Assembly: GCF_037126465.1 (NCBI RefSeq)
Contig: NC_088201.1
Coordinates: 228,972,016 to 229,036,015, forward strand
Direction: 5' to 3'
DNA: 64,000 bases
Source: Ornithodoros turicata
Lineage: Eukaryota > Arthropoda > Arachnida > Ixodida > Argasidae
Below, piece after piece: positions 52,166 to 63,056 of the stretch. Positions within the stretch are counted from its first letter, which is position 1, and the number at the start of each line of letters is the position of its first letter. Under the pieces are notes generated by a model, which worked only from the letters and a program-made list of their open reading frames with translations, did not search any database and was not told the DNA's origin. The position numbers and the translations under genes are program-made.

Positions 52166-54274
52166 TCACACAACATCACTTATACTCAGATAGCCCGTGA
52201 TATGAGATAGGCATTCCACGTTCAGGTTGTCTAGCTGAGTAGCACCCGTGGGCGATGCACAGCACACGATCCTACCCTTGCAGACTGCAGTGATTGTGAA
52301 GTAGTGGTCGCGAATGTACCGCTGTTTTCGGTCGATCAGAAATTGCGCTTCTTCTTGCGATTTCTTCAGCTTGGACATGATGGCTCTCCTTAGCGTCCCC
52401 GTGTCACGTGTCAGTTCAAAAGCTTTCACCCAGCGCCTTTTGACAACGACGTCCTCCAACATGAACTGCATGGATCGATCTTGTAAAACTCTGTTCCGGG
52501 TAGCCAGGCTTTCGATCCGCAGTTTTTCATCACGTGGTCTCCCGTCAAGGAGCCTAAACGATGTGATAGCGTAGTTGCATTCCATATGTTGCTCCAGCTC
52601 CTGTATAGCGATAGTCTGCGGATTACACCGTATGGTCATCCTATTCAAGGACTTGTTTTTGCGTATCATACGCGCAAAACAACGAATGACGTCGCTGGCT
52701 TGCAAAACAAGGTGTAAAGCAGAGAGCGTGGTGTTCTTCTCCAGACTCAGAGCAAGTAACCGCAGTACTTCGCGCGTTGGTTCATCGCATTCTTCGTACC
52801 GGGTTAACGTAAGAGCCTGAAGGCCATTTTGGTGCTGAAGACACTCAGCCAGCTTCTGCACTATGTTAAAAGCCGGATCGCGTAAATTGAGGTCCACTAC
52901 ATCGACGTGTGTCCCCTCCTGTTCGAGGAAAGAGCAAAATCTGCCAACTGGAAAACCATGATCAGCGTCGCAATTCAACATTATCTTCTCCACGTGTTGT
53001 GGATGCATCAGGAAGCTGTGGCCTCTTAGTATTCCATCAGCATTCCAGGAAAGGCGGATTTTCCCTAGGCGGTCGGCTAGAGCCAGTGCGACAAAATCAC
53101 TTGTTGTCATTTCATTTATAGAAGGACAAATCACACCGAAGCTCACAGTTATGCACGATTTGTTTTCACGCACTGCCTCACAGATTCCGATTGCGCCAGT
53201 AAGTGTCAAGTAACATTCTTCCATGATCAGTTCTTTAAGAACCGTTGCCAGCCGCACTCCATCTGCCAATGCTATGCACTCGTCCGTCCCGAGGGAACTC
53301 CCGCTTATGTCGATTGTACGTATCGCCGTGTTTCTCTCCATCAGTTCGCCCAGTGCCGCAGCCCCTTCCAGGTCGAATACCACATTTCGCAAAACGAGAA
53401 CCTCCACGTTGCTGTTGCGAGACAGCGCGTTAGCGAGCATTACTACCTTATCGTCAAGAACACTTTGATCAGAAGCAATCTCGGTGTCGCTGAAGCATCG
53501 AGATAGATTCAGGTATGCGACCGTCGTAGTTGATAACAAGAAAGCGCTAACCAGTTTGTGCTGTAGACCGTTCCATAATGTCAAAGAGTTCAGGTTGCAT
53601 ACTTGAACTTTATCCGCTGACTGCATAGTGTGATGTGCAGATATATAGGAAAACCAAACATCTCCACAACCTGGACCCACAGAAAGTGTTTTAAGAGAAC
53701 GTTTCTTCGCCAATTCCATGCCGAGCTCAATGGCGGCGTTGTTCTGAATCACAGGCTCTTCGACCTGGAAGACTTCCAACGATGTTGCATTGCGCACCAT
53801 CGTTAACATCATGGTGGCTGTCGTCATTGGTGTCCTGGGTTCAAAATCCTCAGAGGCCAAAGGGAACGTCGTGGCATAGTGATATGAGCCCAAGAAAGGG
53901 TATACGACTCTATTATAATATGTATAACCCAAGGTGAGCCCACGCACATCCGATCGCACTGCCAAGGATCCCAGGATGTGGTCCAGAATCTCAATATTTA
54001 CCCGACGGAAAGAGAAATATTTGATGCTGTCGTGTTCGCCTATGATCCTTAAGAGTATTTCCAGATGTACAGTATTGCGACTTGTAATAGGAATATCACG
54101 GGTGGAGAAAAGGGTCAGAACTCCTGGTTCAGTCTCAGTGAGGTAGACGCCGCAGCACCAAAGCACTTTGTTCCAGACGAGTAGTTTGTTTGGCAGTATG
54201 CACTCTTCCTCTATTCCATGGCTGCAACATTTCAAGAGATCGAACTCCTTGTGCAAGGCAATCAATTCTTCCAT
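52166..54274 (-). CDS. leucine-rich-repeat protein, 702 aa (paralog B)
   Basis: An intact frame from ATG 54,274 (AAGATGG context). It is colinear with paralog A and about three quarters identical by eye. The N-terminal Cys segment (DLLKCCSHGIEEECILPNKL), the leucine-rich repeats (EVLVLRNVVFDLEGAAALGE and AIRTIDISGSSLGTDECIAL) and the C-terminal F-box-like tail (ECLSHITGYLSISDVV) are all retained. Two copies kept open over 700 codons with many amino-acid changes suggests both are expressed and under constraint. The 5' UTR acceptor and 3' poly(A) signal are conserved with copy A. The most variable parts are residues 115-150 and 255-285. Confidence 0.88.
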   Translation of the reverse strand: MEELIALHKEFDLLKCCSHGIEEECILPNKLLVWNKVLWCCGVYLTETEPGVLTLFSTRDIPITSRNTVHLEILLRIIGEHDSIKYFSFRRVNIEILDHILGSLAVRSDVRGLTLGYTYYNRVVYPFLGSYHYATTFPLASEDFEPRTPMTTATMMLTMVRNATSLEVFQVEEPVIQNNAAIELGMELAKKRSLKTLSVGPGCGDVWFSYISAHHTMQSADKVQVCNLNSLTLWNGLQHKLVSAFLLSTTTVAYLNLSRCFSDTEIASDQSVLDDKVVMLANALSRNSNVEVLVLRNVVFDLEGAAALGELMERNTAIRTIDISGSSLGTDECIALADGVRLATVLKELIMEECYLTLTGAIGICEAVRENKSCITVSFGVICPSINEMTTSDFVALALADRLGKIRLSWNADGILRGHSFLMHPQHVEKIMLNCDADHGFPVGRFCSFLEQEGTHVDVVDLNLRDPAFNIVQKLAECLQHQNGLQALTLTRYEECDEPTREVLRLLALSLEKNTTLSALHLVLQASDVIRCFARMIRKNKSLNRMTIRCNPQTIAIQELEQHMECNYAITSFRLLDGRPRDEKLRIESLATRNRVLQDRSMQFMLEDVVVKRRWVKAFELTRDTGTLRRAIMSKLKKSQEEAQFLIDRKQRYIRDHYFTITAVCKGRIVCCASPTGATQLDNLNVECLSHITGYLSISDVV

Positions 54275-54796
54275 CTTGTGCGCCCCTTCACAGGAGTCGG
54301 CCTCAGCAGGTAAATTGGAAAGGAAAAGGGTGAATATTCTAAGGAAGCCTCATAAACTAGCGAAGTACATGTAAAACACTTGTCGCACCAGCACTGTTCA
54401 ACGGGGGTTAGAACCAGTGGCCATGCCAGAGTCGTATTCGTATATTAAAAGGGACCCAGGCACAATGCTAACGTGATCGATTACTGTCATCCCCCTTGAA
54501 CTACCGATGCTATAGAGGTCCACGCTTAGCGTTATTCTCCCGTAATTGTTGTAGCATGCGAATACTAGTCCCAGGGTGCCTGCAGCGGGTCTGGTACTTC
54601 GAAATATGGTCTCCACATTTGTTTTCGGTAAATACGGACGATGTTGTCAACAGATGGCCTGGGAGCAAACTGTAATATAGTGACGACGACAAAGTTGCGG
54701 AACTGTTCACGCGCTGCGCGTCCTGTTGTGTTCGTATTCTTGCTGTAAGCTTCCGTTGGGAGCGGATGGTTTTCTTCGGGCTCTCTGGTTTGGAAT

Positions 54797-55722
54797 TGTA
54801 GAGGACGATGGTCTTCCTCCACATGAGTCCTTACCGGCGATGATGGAATGTCCCAGTGGGCAGATGGTCGTGGCCTCACGCTAGGACGGTGCCGGTAGAA
54901 CTGCCGTGCCAGCGCCGTAGCGCGTGGCAGCAGAGGCACGTCGTCATCGTCGTCCACGAGCCGCCACATCACTCCCCCCCTCAGACGCGGAGCGGTGCAT
55001 GCAGTTGAGGTTCGCGTCGATACCACGAAGCGGAGAATGATGACGGCTCGTAGATGCTGGACGGCTGGGCACACGTACGGCTTGTGCTTGTGGCTGTTGA
55101 TGCAGCAGCAGCGGGATGGCGGGAACAAGAGTGCTGCGATCCGGGCGGGTTCCAGTGATGAGATGTGTATGTTGAGTGCTTGGATGCTTGAGTTGTTGCT
55201 GATTGCGTTGAGCCCTTGTTGAGTGATTGCTGTCGAGCGTTCATTCTTGCTGAGTGAGTTGCTGAGTGCTGATTGTTGCTGGGGGAGTGCGTTGCTGAGT
55301 GGGCGACAGTACCGCGACCGGTACGACAGCGTGAATGCCGGTTGCCGCCAGAGTAGTGCCGGGGAGGACCGTCATGAACCAGGTGGAGGCCGGAAAGTCA
55401 GCTAACTGTGGTCTCCTTGCGGGTCCCCGGTGGAACAGTAGTCCCGGTGCGCCTTGCCTGCGGGTGGTTCGCTGCTGGTTTGCCGAAAAATTTAGGATGT
55501 TACATGGCCGAATTACGCCGAACATGGTGTTCGTTGTTCGGGGCACCAAATGTAGAGGACGATGGTCTTCCTCCACATGAGTCCTGACCGGCGATGATGG
55601 AATCTCCCAGTGGGCAGATGGTCGTGTCCTCACGCTAGGACGGTGCCGGTAGAACTGCCGTGCCAGCGCCGTAGCGCGTGGCAGCAGAGGCACGTCGTCA
55701 TCGTCGTCCACGAGCCGCCACA
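54797..55722 (-). mobile_element. TRIM-like mini LTR retroelement, 926 bp, inside the gypsy 5' LTR
   Basis: Two 172-bp direct repeats (54,797-54,968 and 55,551-55,722) both start TG and end CA and differ at only a few positions. A 4-bp duplication GAAT flanks it (54,793-54,796; 55,723-55,726). On the minus strand a primer-binding site TGGTGCCCCGAAC (complement at 55,536-55,548) lies 2 bases inside the 5' LTR and a polypurine tract GAGGGGGGGAGTGA lies just before the 3' LTR. No RT or gag was recognised. The interior encodes only short Gln/Ser/Thr-rich frames. Confidence 0.9.
55241..55550 (-). CDS. short Gln/Thr/Pro-rich frame inside the TRIM-like element
   Basis: From ATG about 55,528 the minus-strand frame reads FGVIRPCNILNFSANQQRTT and continues to QQLTQQE with a stop at 55,241; a second frame (54,981-55,244) begins ATGAACGCTC, overlapping the stop. 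The products are low-complexity and not recognised. They may be residual gag-like protein or non-functional. Confidence 0.3.
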
Positions 55723-55813
55723 GAATAAACCTTTGGATGGTTCATCTGCTGGCTCTCGATGATGTAACACTGGCGACGAGAAATCCAACCCACGGCAGGC
55801 TCCATTCTCCGCG

Positions 55814-56443
55814 ATGTCTCTGCGGCTACACGAATTCAGCGAAGGTGCTGACTGGTCGTCATGGATCGAACGCCTGGCATTCTACTTCGAAGCCAATGAA
55901 ATCACCCAACCGACGAAGAAACGGGCTTTTCTCCTAAGCCAATGTGGTGAGCGGACATACCAGACAATACGAGCCCTTGTCCACCCTCGACTTCCAGCCG
56001 AAGTGGATTATGCCGAACTTGTGCAAATTCTGAGTGGACACTTCGACCCTAAGCCTACCGAACTTCTGGGACGCTGCAAGTTCCACAAACGGGATCAACT
56101 TCCCTCGGAATCTATTTCGCAGTACGTGACGGAGCTTCGAAGTATTGCGAAGGAATGTAACTTCGGAACACCAGCAGCGAGGCCTCTGCAAACCACTGCA
56201 GAGTCAGGCGATGCAGTAGCCACGCCGGTCGACCCCGTTCCAGCGCTGGACACGTCGCTACCTCTCAAAGTAATGTTGAGAGACAGGCTGATTTGCGGAG
56301 TTCGAGACCCAGCGCTTCAACAGCGTCTACTCACAGAACGGAACATTACCTTCGAACGCGCTCTGGACCTAGCCTTGGCTGCGGAATCCGCTTTAAACCA
56401 GCAGGCCCACATCAAAGGAATGGGGGGACTCTCAGCAAATTAA
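55814..56443 (+). CDS. gag: gypsy Gag (capsid region)
   Basis: ATG 55,814 starts a 209-residue intact frame. The early segment FSEGADWSSWIERLAFYFEA and the block FDPKPTELLGRCKFHKRDQL, then SISQYVTELR, are typical of Ty3/gypsy Gag capsid domains in arthropods (retrotransposon gag family). The zinc knuckles are absent here and occur at the start of the next frame, 4 bases after the stop. Confidence 0.9.
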   Translation: MSLRLHEFSEGADWSSWIERLAFYFEANEITQPTKKRAFLLSQCGERTYQTIRALVHPRLPAEVDYAELVQILSGHFDPKPTELLGRCKFHKRDQLPSESISQYVTELRSIAKECNFGTPAARPLQTTAESGDAVATPVDPVPALDTSLPLKVMLRDRLICGVRDPALQQRLLTERNITFERALDLALAAESALNQQAHIKGMGGLSAN

Positions 56444-56447
56444 CGCA

Positions 56448-57003
56448 ATGGCCAAGAAGGTTCTCACTAAGAAGCGGAAGAAGGATCCGCAACATTCACA
56501 GCCATGTTTTCGCTCCGAGGGACAGCATGATCCATCGGGTTGTCGGTTCAGGGACACCGTTTGCCACTTCTGCAAAAAGAAAGGGCACATCGAAAAGGCC
56601 TGTCGGTCCAAGTCACAGATGAAGGATCGGACAACAAATCAGTTGCAGCCAGAGCACGAAGAAGTTACAGTACCGTCAGTCTACACGTTGCATAACGTAC
56701 GCTCCGAAGTAGCCCCGAAGATAACCATGGCTTTGAGGCTCAACGACGTACCACACGTAATGGAGGTAGATTCAGGCGCCGCTTTTTCGGTTATTGGCGA
56801 CGACACATTCAGGAACTTATGGAGTACTCGACGTCCAAAGCTTCAGCCAGAATCAACAGCTTTGTCAACTTGGTCGGGCCAACCGTTGACACTTCTGGGG
56901 AAGATCTCTGTTAGCGTTCAGCTGGACGACAGCACGCATGTTCTACCCCTACGAGTAGTGAAGGGAGCTGGCTCATCTCTCGTAGGGCGCGACTGGTTCC
57001 AAT
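56448..57003 (+). pseudogene. pol: gypsy zinc knuckles and aspartic protease (truncated by MITE)
   Basis: The frame starts with basic residues and CRFRDTVCHFCKKKGHIEKAC, an atypical plus a canonical CCHC knuckle. The aspartic protease carries VDSGAAFSVIGD (catalytic Asp of the DSG motif) and VVKGAGSSLVGRDWF near its end. The hAT-type MITE interrupts directly after GRDWFQL. It would follow Gag by frameshift or reinitiation (stop and ATG are 4 bases apart). Confidence 0.88.
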
Positions 57004-57854
57004 TAGAGCACTGCACGGGCCGACTTTTCCGGGCCCGACCCAGCCCGGGCGCATCGAAAAATGGCCCGGCCCGACCCGGGCCCGGACCTTCATATTTTTA
57101 TGCGGCCCGGCCCGGTGACCCAGTGACTAGAGCCCGGCCCGGCCCGGCGTCTAAGCAAATAGAGCCCGGCCCGGCCCGGTGACCCGGCGAGTAGATCCCG
57201 GCCTAGTATTTCCAGCCGCGACGTACGCGTTTCTGGCGATTATCAAACAAATTTATAAGTAAATTTATCAGGAGAGAAGACAAACATACAAGTGATGGCG
57301 GTTTAACACCGTAACCGCACGAGACCAAATTAAATCCAGAACGCACGGGGCGTTATCGTTACACTGTCAAGATTTTGCGGAGATAGAGCATGCTGTCGAC
57401 AAACTGCTTCTCCCAGTCCCTATCCCTCTTACCAAGCTTTGCCAAAGTGATTGTGAAATATGTGAGGAGTGAGGAGCAATGTAAAGTGGCTTGGAGAATG
57501 TTCTAGAGGGTCGAATCATATGCATAATGCAGTACCCTTTGCTTGTCTTTGCAAAATATGCACAGGAATGACGCAAGCGCATGATGATATGAACTAATGC
57601 ATCTCCAATGTGTGGAATTAGCTGCGTGGCCCGGCCGGGCCTGACTCTCGGGAACATATTTGTCGGCCCGAGCCCGGCCCGGCCCGCGGTGGTGGCGTAT
57701 TTTAACGGCCCGGGCCCGGCCCGCGGTGCTGGCGTATTTTGTCGGCCCGGGCTCGGCCCGGCCCGGAGCACACAGCCAATAACAAGCCCAGCCCGGCCCG
57801 CGGGCCGGGTCGGGCCCGGGCCGGGTCGGGGGCCCGGGCCCGTGCAGTGCTCTA
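57004..57854. mobile_element. 851-bp GC-rich hAT-type MITE
   Basis: Perfect terminal inverted repeats TAGAGCACTGCACGGGCC are flanked by an 8-bp duplication GTTCCAAT (56,996-57,003 and 57,855-57,862). The subterminal 170-190 bp at both ends are arrays of GGCCCGG/CCGGGCC words. The middle (about 57,200-57,630) is ordinary AT-rich DNA without a transposase. Confidence 0.92.
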
Positions 57855-60659
57855 GTTCCAATGCCTCGGAATCTCCGTCAAGGTCAACCAGATGCGCATG
57901 GCTGAGACCGTCGACACTGTACTGGCACAGTATTCGGACGTCTTCGATCCGGCTTTCAACGGACACAGTGGCACTCCAGTGCACATCACAATGAAACAGG
58001 AGGCTTCACCAAAGTTCTTGAAAGCTCGACCTGTACCTTTTGCCACTCCGGGACGCGGTGTTTGAGGAACTCGAGAAGCTCGAAACACAAGGTATCTTGG
58101 AACCTGTGAAAGCTTCGAGATGGGCTACGCCAATTGTGATCGTTCGCAAAAAGGATAATACCCTCCGGATTTGTGGGGATTATCGAACGACAGTAAACGC
58201 AAGCGTGGAATTGGCGTCGTACCCCGCTGCCAACGATAGACCTGCTTCTGTCAACGTTACGAGGTGGAAAGTTTTTTTTCAAGAGTGGACCTGACTCAAG
58301 CATATCAACAGCTTCGCGTAGACGAAGCCACGGCGGAAGCACCTAACCATCACTACACTCAAGGGATTGTTCAAGGTGAAACGTCTAACCGTTCGGAGTT
58401 TCCGTCTCCCCGCTGATATTTCAGCAATTCATGGATCAACTCCTCATGGGGCTTGACGGCGTGGTAGTCTATCTTGATGATATTTTTATTTCCGCCCAAC
58501 CAAGGAAGAACACGGCGGACGTCTCACAGCCGTACTACAGAGGCTCAGGCAAGCTGGGCTAAAAGCAAAACGGGGGAAATGCATCTTTGGCGTGGAAGAG
58601 TTGAGTTTTTGGGACACATCGTCAACGCAGAAGGCGTTCGACCTTCTCACAGCAAAATACAGGCTATCGCCGATGCTCCACCACCCACAAACAAAGCGCA
58701 GCTGCAGTCCTTCCTGGGCATGCTGGCATTCTACTGTAAATTCATCAAAGACCGAGCTACGATTGCAGAGACTCTGCATAGGCTTTTGGATGCGGAAGCC
58801 CCTTGGCGTTGGGAAGAAAAACATCAGAGGGCATTCGACGAGCAAAGGAACGTTGCTGTCCGCTCCGGTCCTCCAGCACTATGACGAGAAGAAACCCCTG
58901 TTCCTGTCCTGTGACGCCTCGCCGTACGGACTCGGCGCAGTCCTGGCACAGCCTGACGATCAAGGAACGAAGCTCCAATTGCATTCGCTTCGCGCACACT
59001 GGGAAAGCTGAGCGCAACTATGCACAGCTGGATAAAGAGGGCTTAGCCATCGTGTTTGCAGTGACTCACTTCCACCAGTATATCGCAGGGAGAGAAGTAA
59101 TCATCTACAGCGACCACAAACCCCTACTGGGCATCATGGGCGCGGACCGCCCGATTCCTGCAGTTTTATCTCCACGTATGACAAGATGGTGCCTGTTGCT
59201 CGGGGCGTACAGCTATAAACTCCATTACAGGCCGGGAAAACGCCATCAAAACGCCGACGCCCTCAGCAGACTGCCTCTACCTGTAGAAGAGGCTGAACCG
59301 GCGGGACCTGGAGATGTGCTCATGATCGAGGCAGTTTCCATTCCCCCTCTCACGCCTTCGGCTATTGTGCAGCAACTGCACAGGATTCAACCCTCTCAAG
59401 AGTGTATCAAGGTGTACAGTCGGGTTACGTCTCAGATTGGACCGGGAAAGATTTCTGCCCTTCAACGTAAGAAGGAACGAACTTTCTACCCACAAAGGTT
59501 GTTTACTTTGGGGTTCGCGAGTGGTTATTCCCCCAGCGCTACAGTCGCAAGCTGTCACCCTGCTCCATGCTGGCCACAGAGGAATGACAGCCATGAAGCA
59601 CGCTGCAAGAAGTTATTTCTGGTGGCCACAACTCGACACCGCCATCGAGAACGCCGTAAGCAGCTGCCACACGTGTCAGCGCTATGCCAAGTCTCTGCCC
59701 AGACAATTACCACCAGTGTGGTCTCGTCCTCGCGTCGCTTGGTCTGTCCTCCACATGGATCTCGCAGGACCGATTCACGGCCAATCCTACCTTGTTGTAG
59801 TTGACGCCGTCACGAAGTGGCTCGAGGTGCGACCCGTGTCCACCGCAACAAGCTCCGCACTCATCAACGCGCTACGTGCCATCTTTGCCACTTTCGGACT
59901 TCCGCAACCGTGGTCAGCGATAATGGTACCGCCTTCGTTTCCAGCGAGATGAAGTCGTTCTTCAGCCGCAATGGTATCCGCCACGTAACCAGCGCCCCAT
60001 ATCATCCCTCTACAAACGGCCAGGCGGAGAGGATGGTTCAGGAGTTAAAGCGGGCCCTGAAGACATACACCCAAGGAAGTATTCAGTGTCGTCTGTCGAG
60101 ATTCCTCCTGAACCAGCACACCACAGCGCATGCGTAACCAAGGAGACGCCAGCCAAACAAATGTTTGGAAGGGAATTGAGGACTGCCCTGGACACAATTC
60201 ACCCGCATTACGAGGACTCGCCCCCGCACCCAAGCCCAGCTTGACGACCACTTCAAGGTCGGCCAGACCGCGTGGTTCAGGACTTTCACCAATAATGGAA
60301 AGTGGTGTCAAGTGAAGGTCTGCAGGAAGGTCGGCAAACGTTCCTACGAGGGCCTCACACAGGATGGACGACTGCTTCGTCGGCATGTGGATCGCATGCG
60401 CAGGTCCTCTTCGCCGGTTGACAGCACAAAACGTCTCACGTCAAGCTTCCGGTTCCCCACTGGTGACATGAATTCGCCACCTGCAAGGCTGCCGGTGCCG
60501 CCGAACGACTCTCCTTGCGTGGTCCCCATCACTTCCCAAGCTCTTCGAGACATATTCCTCAATGGCTTTCCACAGCGGCGGAGCACCCGCCTCACGACGA
60601 CGCGCCACTACCGGCAGCACCTAGGACATCATATCGGGGCCTACGTCATCTCGTGGTAG
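57855..60659 (+). pseudogene. pol: gypsy RT, RNase H and integrase, multiply frameshifted
   Basis: After the MITE the frame resumes and reads EELEKLETQGILEPVKASRW and VIVRKKDNTLRICGDYR (RT fingers), VVVYLDDIFI with catalytic YLDD (58,461-58,490), LFLSCDASPYGLGAVL (RNase H), HYRPGKRHQNADALSRL, the integrase zinc region ending SSCHTCQRYAK, LHMDLAGPIHG (first Asp), SDNGTAFVS (second Asp) and STNGQAERMVQ (Glu). A C-terminal GRLLRRHVDRMR matches the usual end of Pol. Shifts occur near 58,060, 58,290-58,480, 59,000 and 59,910. There is no env. Confidence 0.92.
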
Positions 60660-60718
60660 ACCACTCAAGAAACCTGTGCGTTTAACATTCACTTTCAGAC
60701 TAAGGGGGGGGGGGAAAG

Positions 60719-60891
60719 TGTAATATAGTGACGACGACAAAGTTGCGGAACTGTTCACGCGCTGCGCGTCCTGTTGTGTTCGTATTCTTGCTGTAAGCTT
60801 CCGTTGGGAGCGGATGGTTTTCTTCGGGCTCTCTGGTTTGGAATAAACCTTTGGATGGTTCATCTGCTGGCTCTCGATGATGTGAGTAACA
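60719..60891 (+). repeat. gypsy 3' LTR, intact, 173 bp
   Basis: It begins TGTAATATAG directly after a polypurine tract (AAGGGGGGGGGGGAAAG, about 60,702-60,718) and ends GTGAGTAACA. It contains AATAAA at 60,842-60,847. It differs from the 5' LTR by very few bases, including a GAG addition near the end, which suggests a fairly recent insertion. Confidence 0.9.
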
Positions 60892-60896
60892 CAAAC

Positions 60897-61594
60897 ATAT
60901 ATTGCGTCCAATGGAGTAATACGGACGGGACATGGGCGGCAGGCACACAATATTGACTTAAAGTGGGCAAGGTTGCAAGTCGCACCACTACTGGGAAAAT
61001 AATTTTGCAATGCACAATGGTCCATGAGAGGTGCCTGCTTTCGGCTCAGGTACGGCCACTGCCGTTTCCACACTGTATCAGTTACACCAGCATTGACACG
61101 TCGTCTATCCAGTATTTGTCAACCCAAGCCAATACTGGTCCGAGACTGTCCTAATGTTGGCAAGATCCGCCCAGTTGTACAAATTAAACCTTTCACTAGA
61201 AGGCAGGAATATTGACATGCCCTCATGTTGACATACCCTGTATTGCCAGTGCAGCTTCTACAATGGTAGGGAAAGCACTTCTGCGCGCCTCCGTACGTAA
61301 TAGGTTGTCGCAATATGGGTGACATATCGAATAAGAGACTGAATACCGGGTACGAATGAATGCCAGATGTATTCTTGCCAACAGTTTCTCCTCTCCCTCA
61401 TCTTGCTCAGCCCTGCACTGTGCTCTTGTCTGTGTGTGTGTTCAGTATAAATTCTAATGGGGTGACGAGTAAAAACCCATCCCAGAAACGATTGCACAAC
61501 TTGTTGCGTGGAAGCAGACATTGAGTACTACCTACAATCCTGCAACTGGTATCTCTCTGAAAGACTCATCCTCCAACCCCACATTCAACGACTT
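60897..61594. other. copy B sequence after the gypsy element
   Basis: It continues the match to 41,072-41,850, lacking about 150 bp present in copy A (41,130-41,280). No gene. Confidence 0.5.
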
Positions 61595-62190
61595 ATTTAT
61601 TTATTGATTTCAACACACAAGTGATTACGAGCAGAGGCTAAAAAGTCACAGGAGACTTGATAAGGCCTCTACCCCCTACAGCAGCACATTAAATAATCAC
61701 AATATATGCAACACTATGCACTATGATAAACAAGTACAGAAATGTCACCCAATCATCAATAATAATAAATAGCGAATGAAACAAAGATCAGCTTTGATTC
61801 TTACCCATGCTACAGCAATGTAACGTTTATATACAGTACCCTAAATTACAAAAATATGTTAGCAAATCATTTCTGTGTAAAGACAGCAAATCGCATGTAT
61901 TATCATTGAGTAATCTAACTAAATTATATTGCAACCTGTAGAACCCATACGACGTCCGGCACTGTGGAACTTTATATGTTAAAGGGTGGCGCTAGTTGTA
62001 AGCAGGATTAGTAATTTCTAAGCTCGCCACGTCCGGAAGGTCACTTAAGTTTTCCTTAACTGCCCTTTGGTACGCCAGGATGAGCTTATAGCAATAAAGG
62101 TTGTGAATTCTGGGTATGCGACACTTCTCGAATAGCACCGCTGTCGTATAGTTGTAGCTCACATCTTCTAGAATACTTAAAAATTGGGTA
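61595..62190 (-). pseudogene. LINE ORF2 C-terminal tail, minus strand
   Basis: On the minus strand EKCRIPRIHNLYCYKLILAY, then VPQCRTSYGFYRLQ in the same region, matches the C-terminal end of CR1/Jockey-type ORF2. The 3' end is AAATAAATAAAT-like (plus strand TTATTTATTTATTG at 61,600). Copy A lacks it, so it inserted in copy B only. Confidence 0.65.
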
Positions 62191-63056
62191 CCCCAACATC
62201 GCTTTGGCGCAACCAGAGGGCGGTTACTTCCCCCTTGAGCTTTCTTCCTGCCACCGGCGTCTGGACCAGCCTCTAAAGCCCCCTTTTCTGTGCGCTTCCT
62301 TTTTCTCTCCTTTTTCTTTTTCTCTTTCTTCTTCTTTAATGAGTAGCAAGTCGAACTTTCAATAAACATATCCACCCATGAATCCTGGCGAGCAGTTAAC
62401 AACAATCCTGCGGTGTCATACGCAGTGTGCAACACCAGACTCCTTATCCCAAGAGTTTTGGCGTTCTTTTTCTGGCTTGTCTCCTTCTTCATTTCCTTTC
62501 GTTTTCACATTTTTCAGCACGATATATTCGGGTCAGAACGAAGTAATTCAGTTTATACGTCCGTCAACAACACAGGTAACACCCATACAAATAAAATAAT
62601 ATGGCAAACGATAACTGCACGGAGAAACCTGTACTTTGATGTGGGCGCGCCAATGTGTCCAATACTGGACAAAAGATTACGGAACGCACTCCTCCTTCGG
62701 AGACACACACTAGAGGGGGACGGTACCGTACGGACTTGCAAACAGGTAACTGGGTTACCTACGCAGACGTGTATATCCGCACTGACCCATTCGCTGCTCG
62801 CGTGACACTCCGAGGAAGGAACCGCCGGGACGCGCGTTCCGTAAACCTTTATCCCACACTATACCTTGATTGGGCATATATTGACTTCATATTTACTGAA
62901 CATCGGAACAACGTAAAGCCAATGTTGAACCTCTGCCTGGGCAATATGGGATCTACATTACCAAGACTGGAGTTGAAAACTGGCGTGCCAGTAATACCCA
63001 GCAGTAAATATCACGGAGCAGCGCGCGTACATTTTGCATCATTCACAGTCGGCAGC

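Larger units (their letters stand above)
54671..55769 (+). repeat. gypsy 5' LTR, interrupted
   Basis: LTR sequence is at 54,671-54,796 and 55,727-55,769, split by the TRIM-like element with its GAAT duplications. A primer-binding site, TGGCGACGAGAAATCC, follows at 55,771. Confidence 0.9.
54671..60891 (+). mobile_element. Ty3/gypsy LTR retrotransposon, with two nested insertions
   Basis: The LTRs start TGTAATATAGTGACGACGAC and end GTAACA. A 5-bp duplication, CAAAC, flanks the element (54,666-54,670 and 60,892-60,896), and the empty site is visible at about 41,072 in copy A. The order is gag, zinc knuckle and protease, RT, RNase H, integrase, which defines Ty3/gypsy. The 5' LTR is split by a TRIM-like element (54,797-55,722), and the region between protease and RT holds a hAT-type MITE (57,004-57,854). 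Multiple frameshifts in pol make it non-autonomous. Confidence 0.95.

Noticed and set aside
57367..57994. frames of 128 and 205 codons on both strands in the GGCCCGG region
   Set aside because: They are translations of the MITE's GC-word arrays (Pro/Gly/Arg/Ala only) and cross its boundary.
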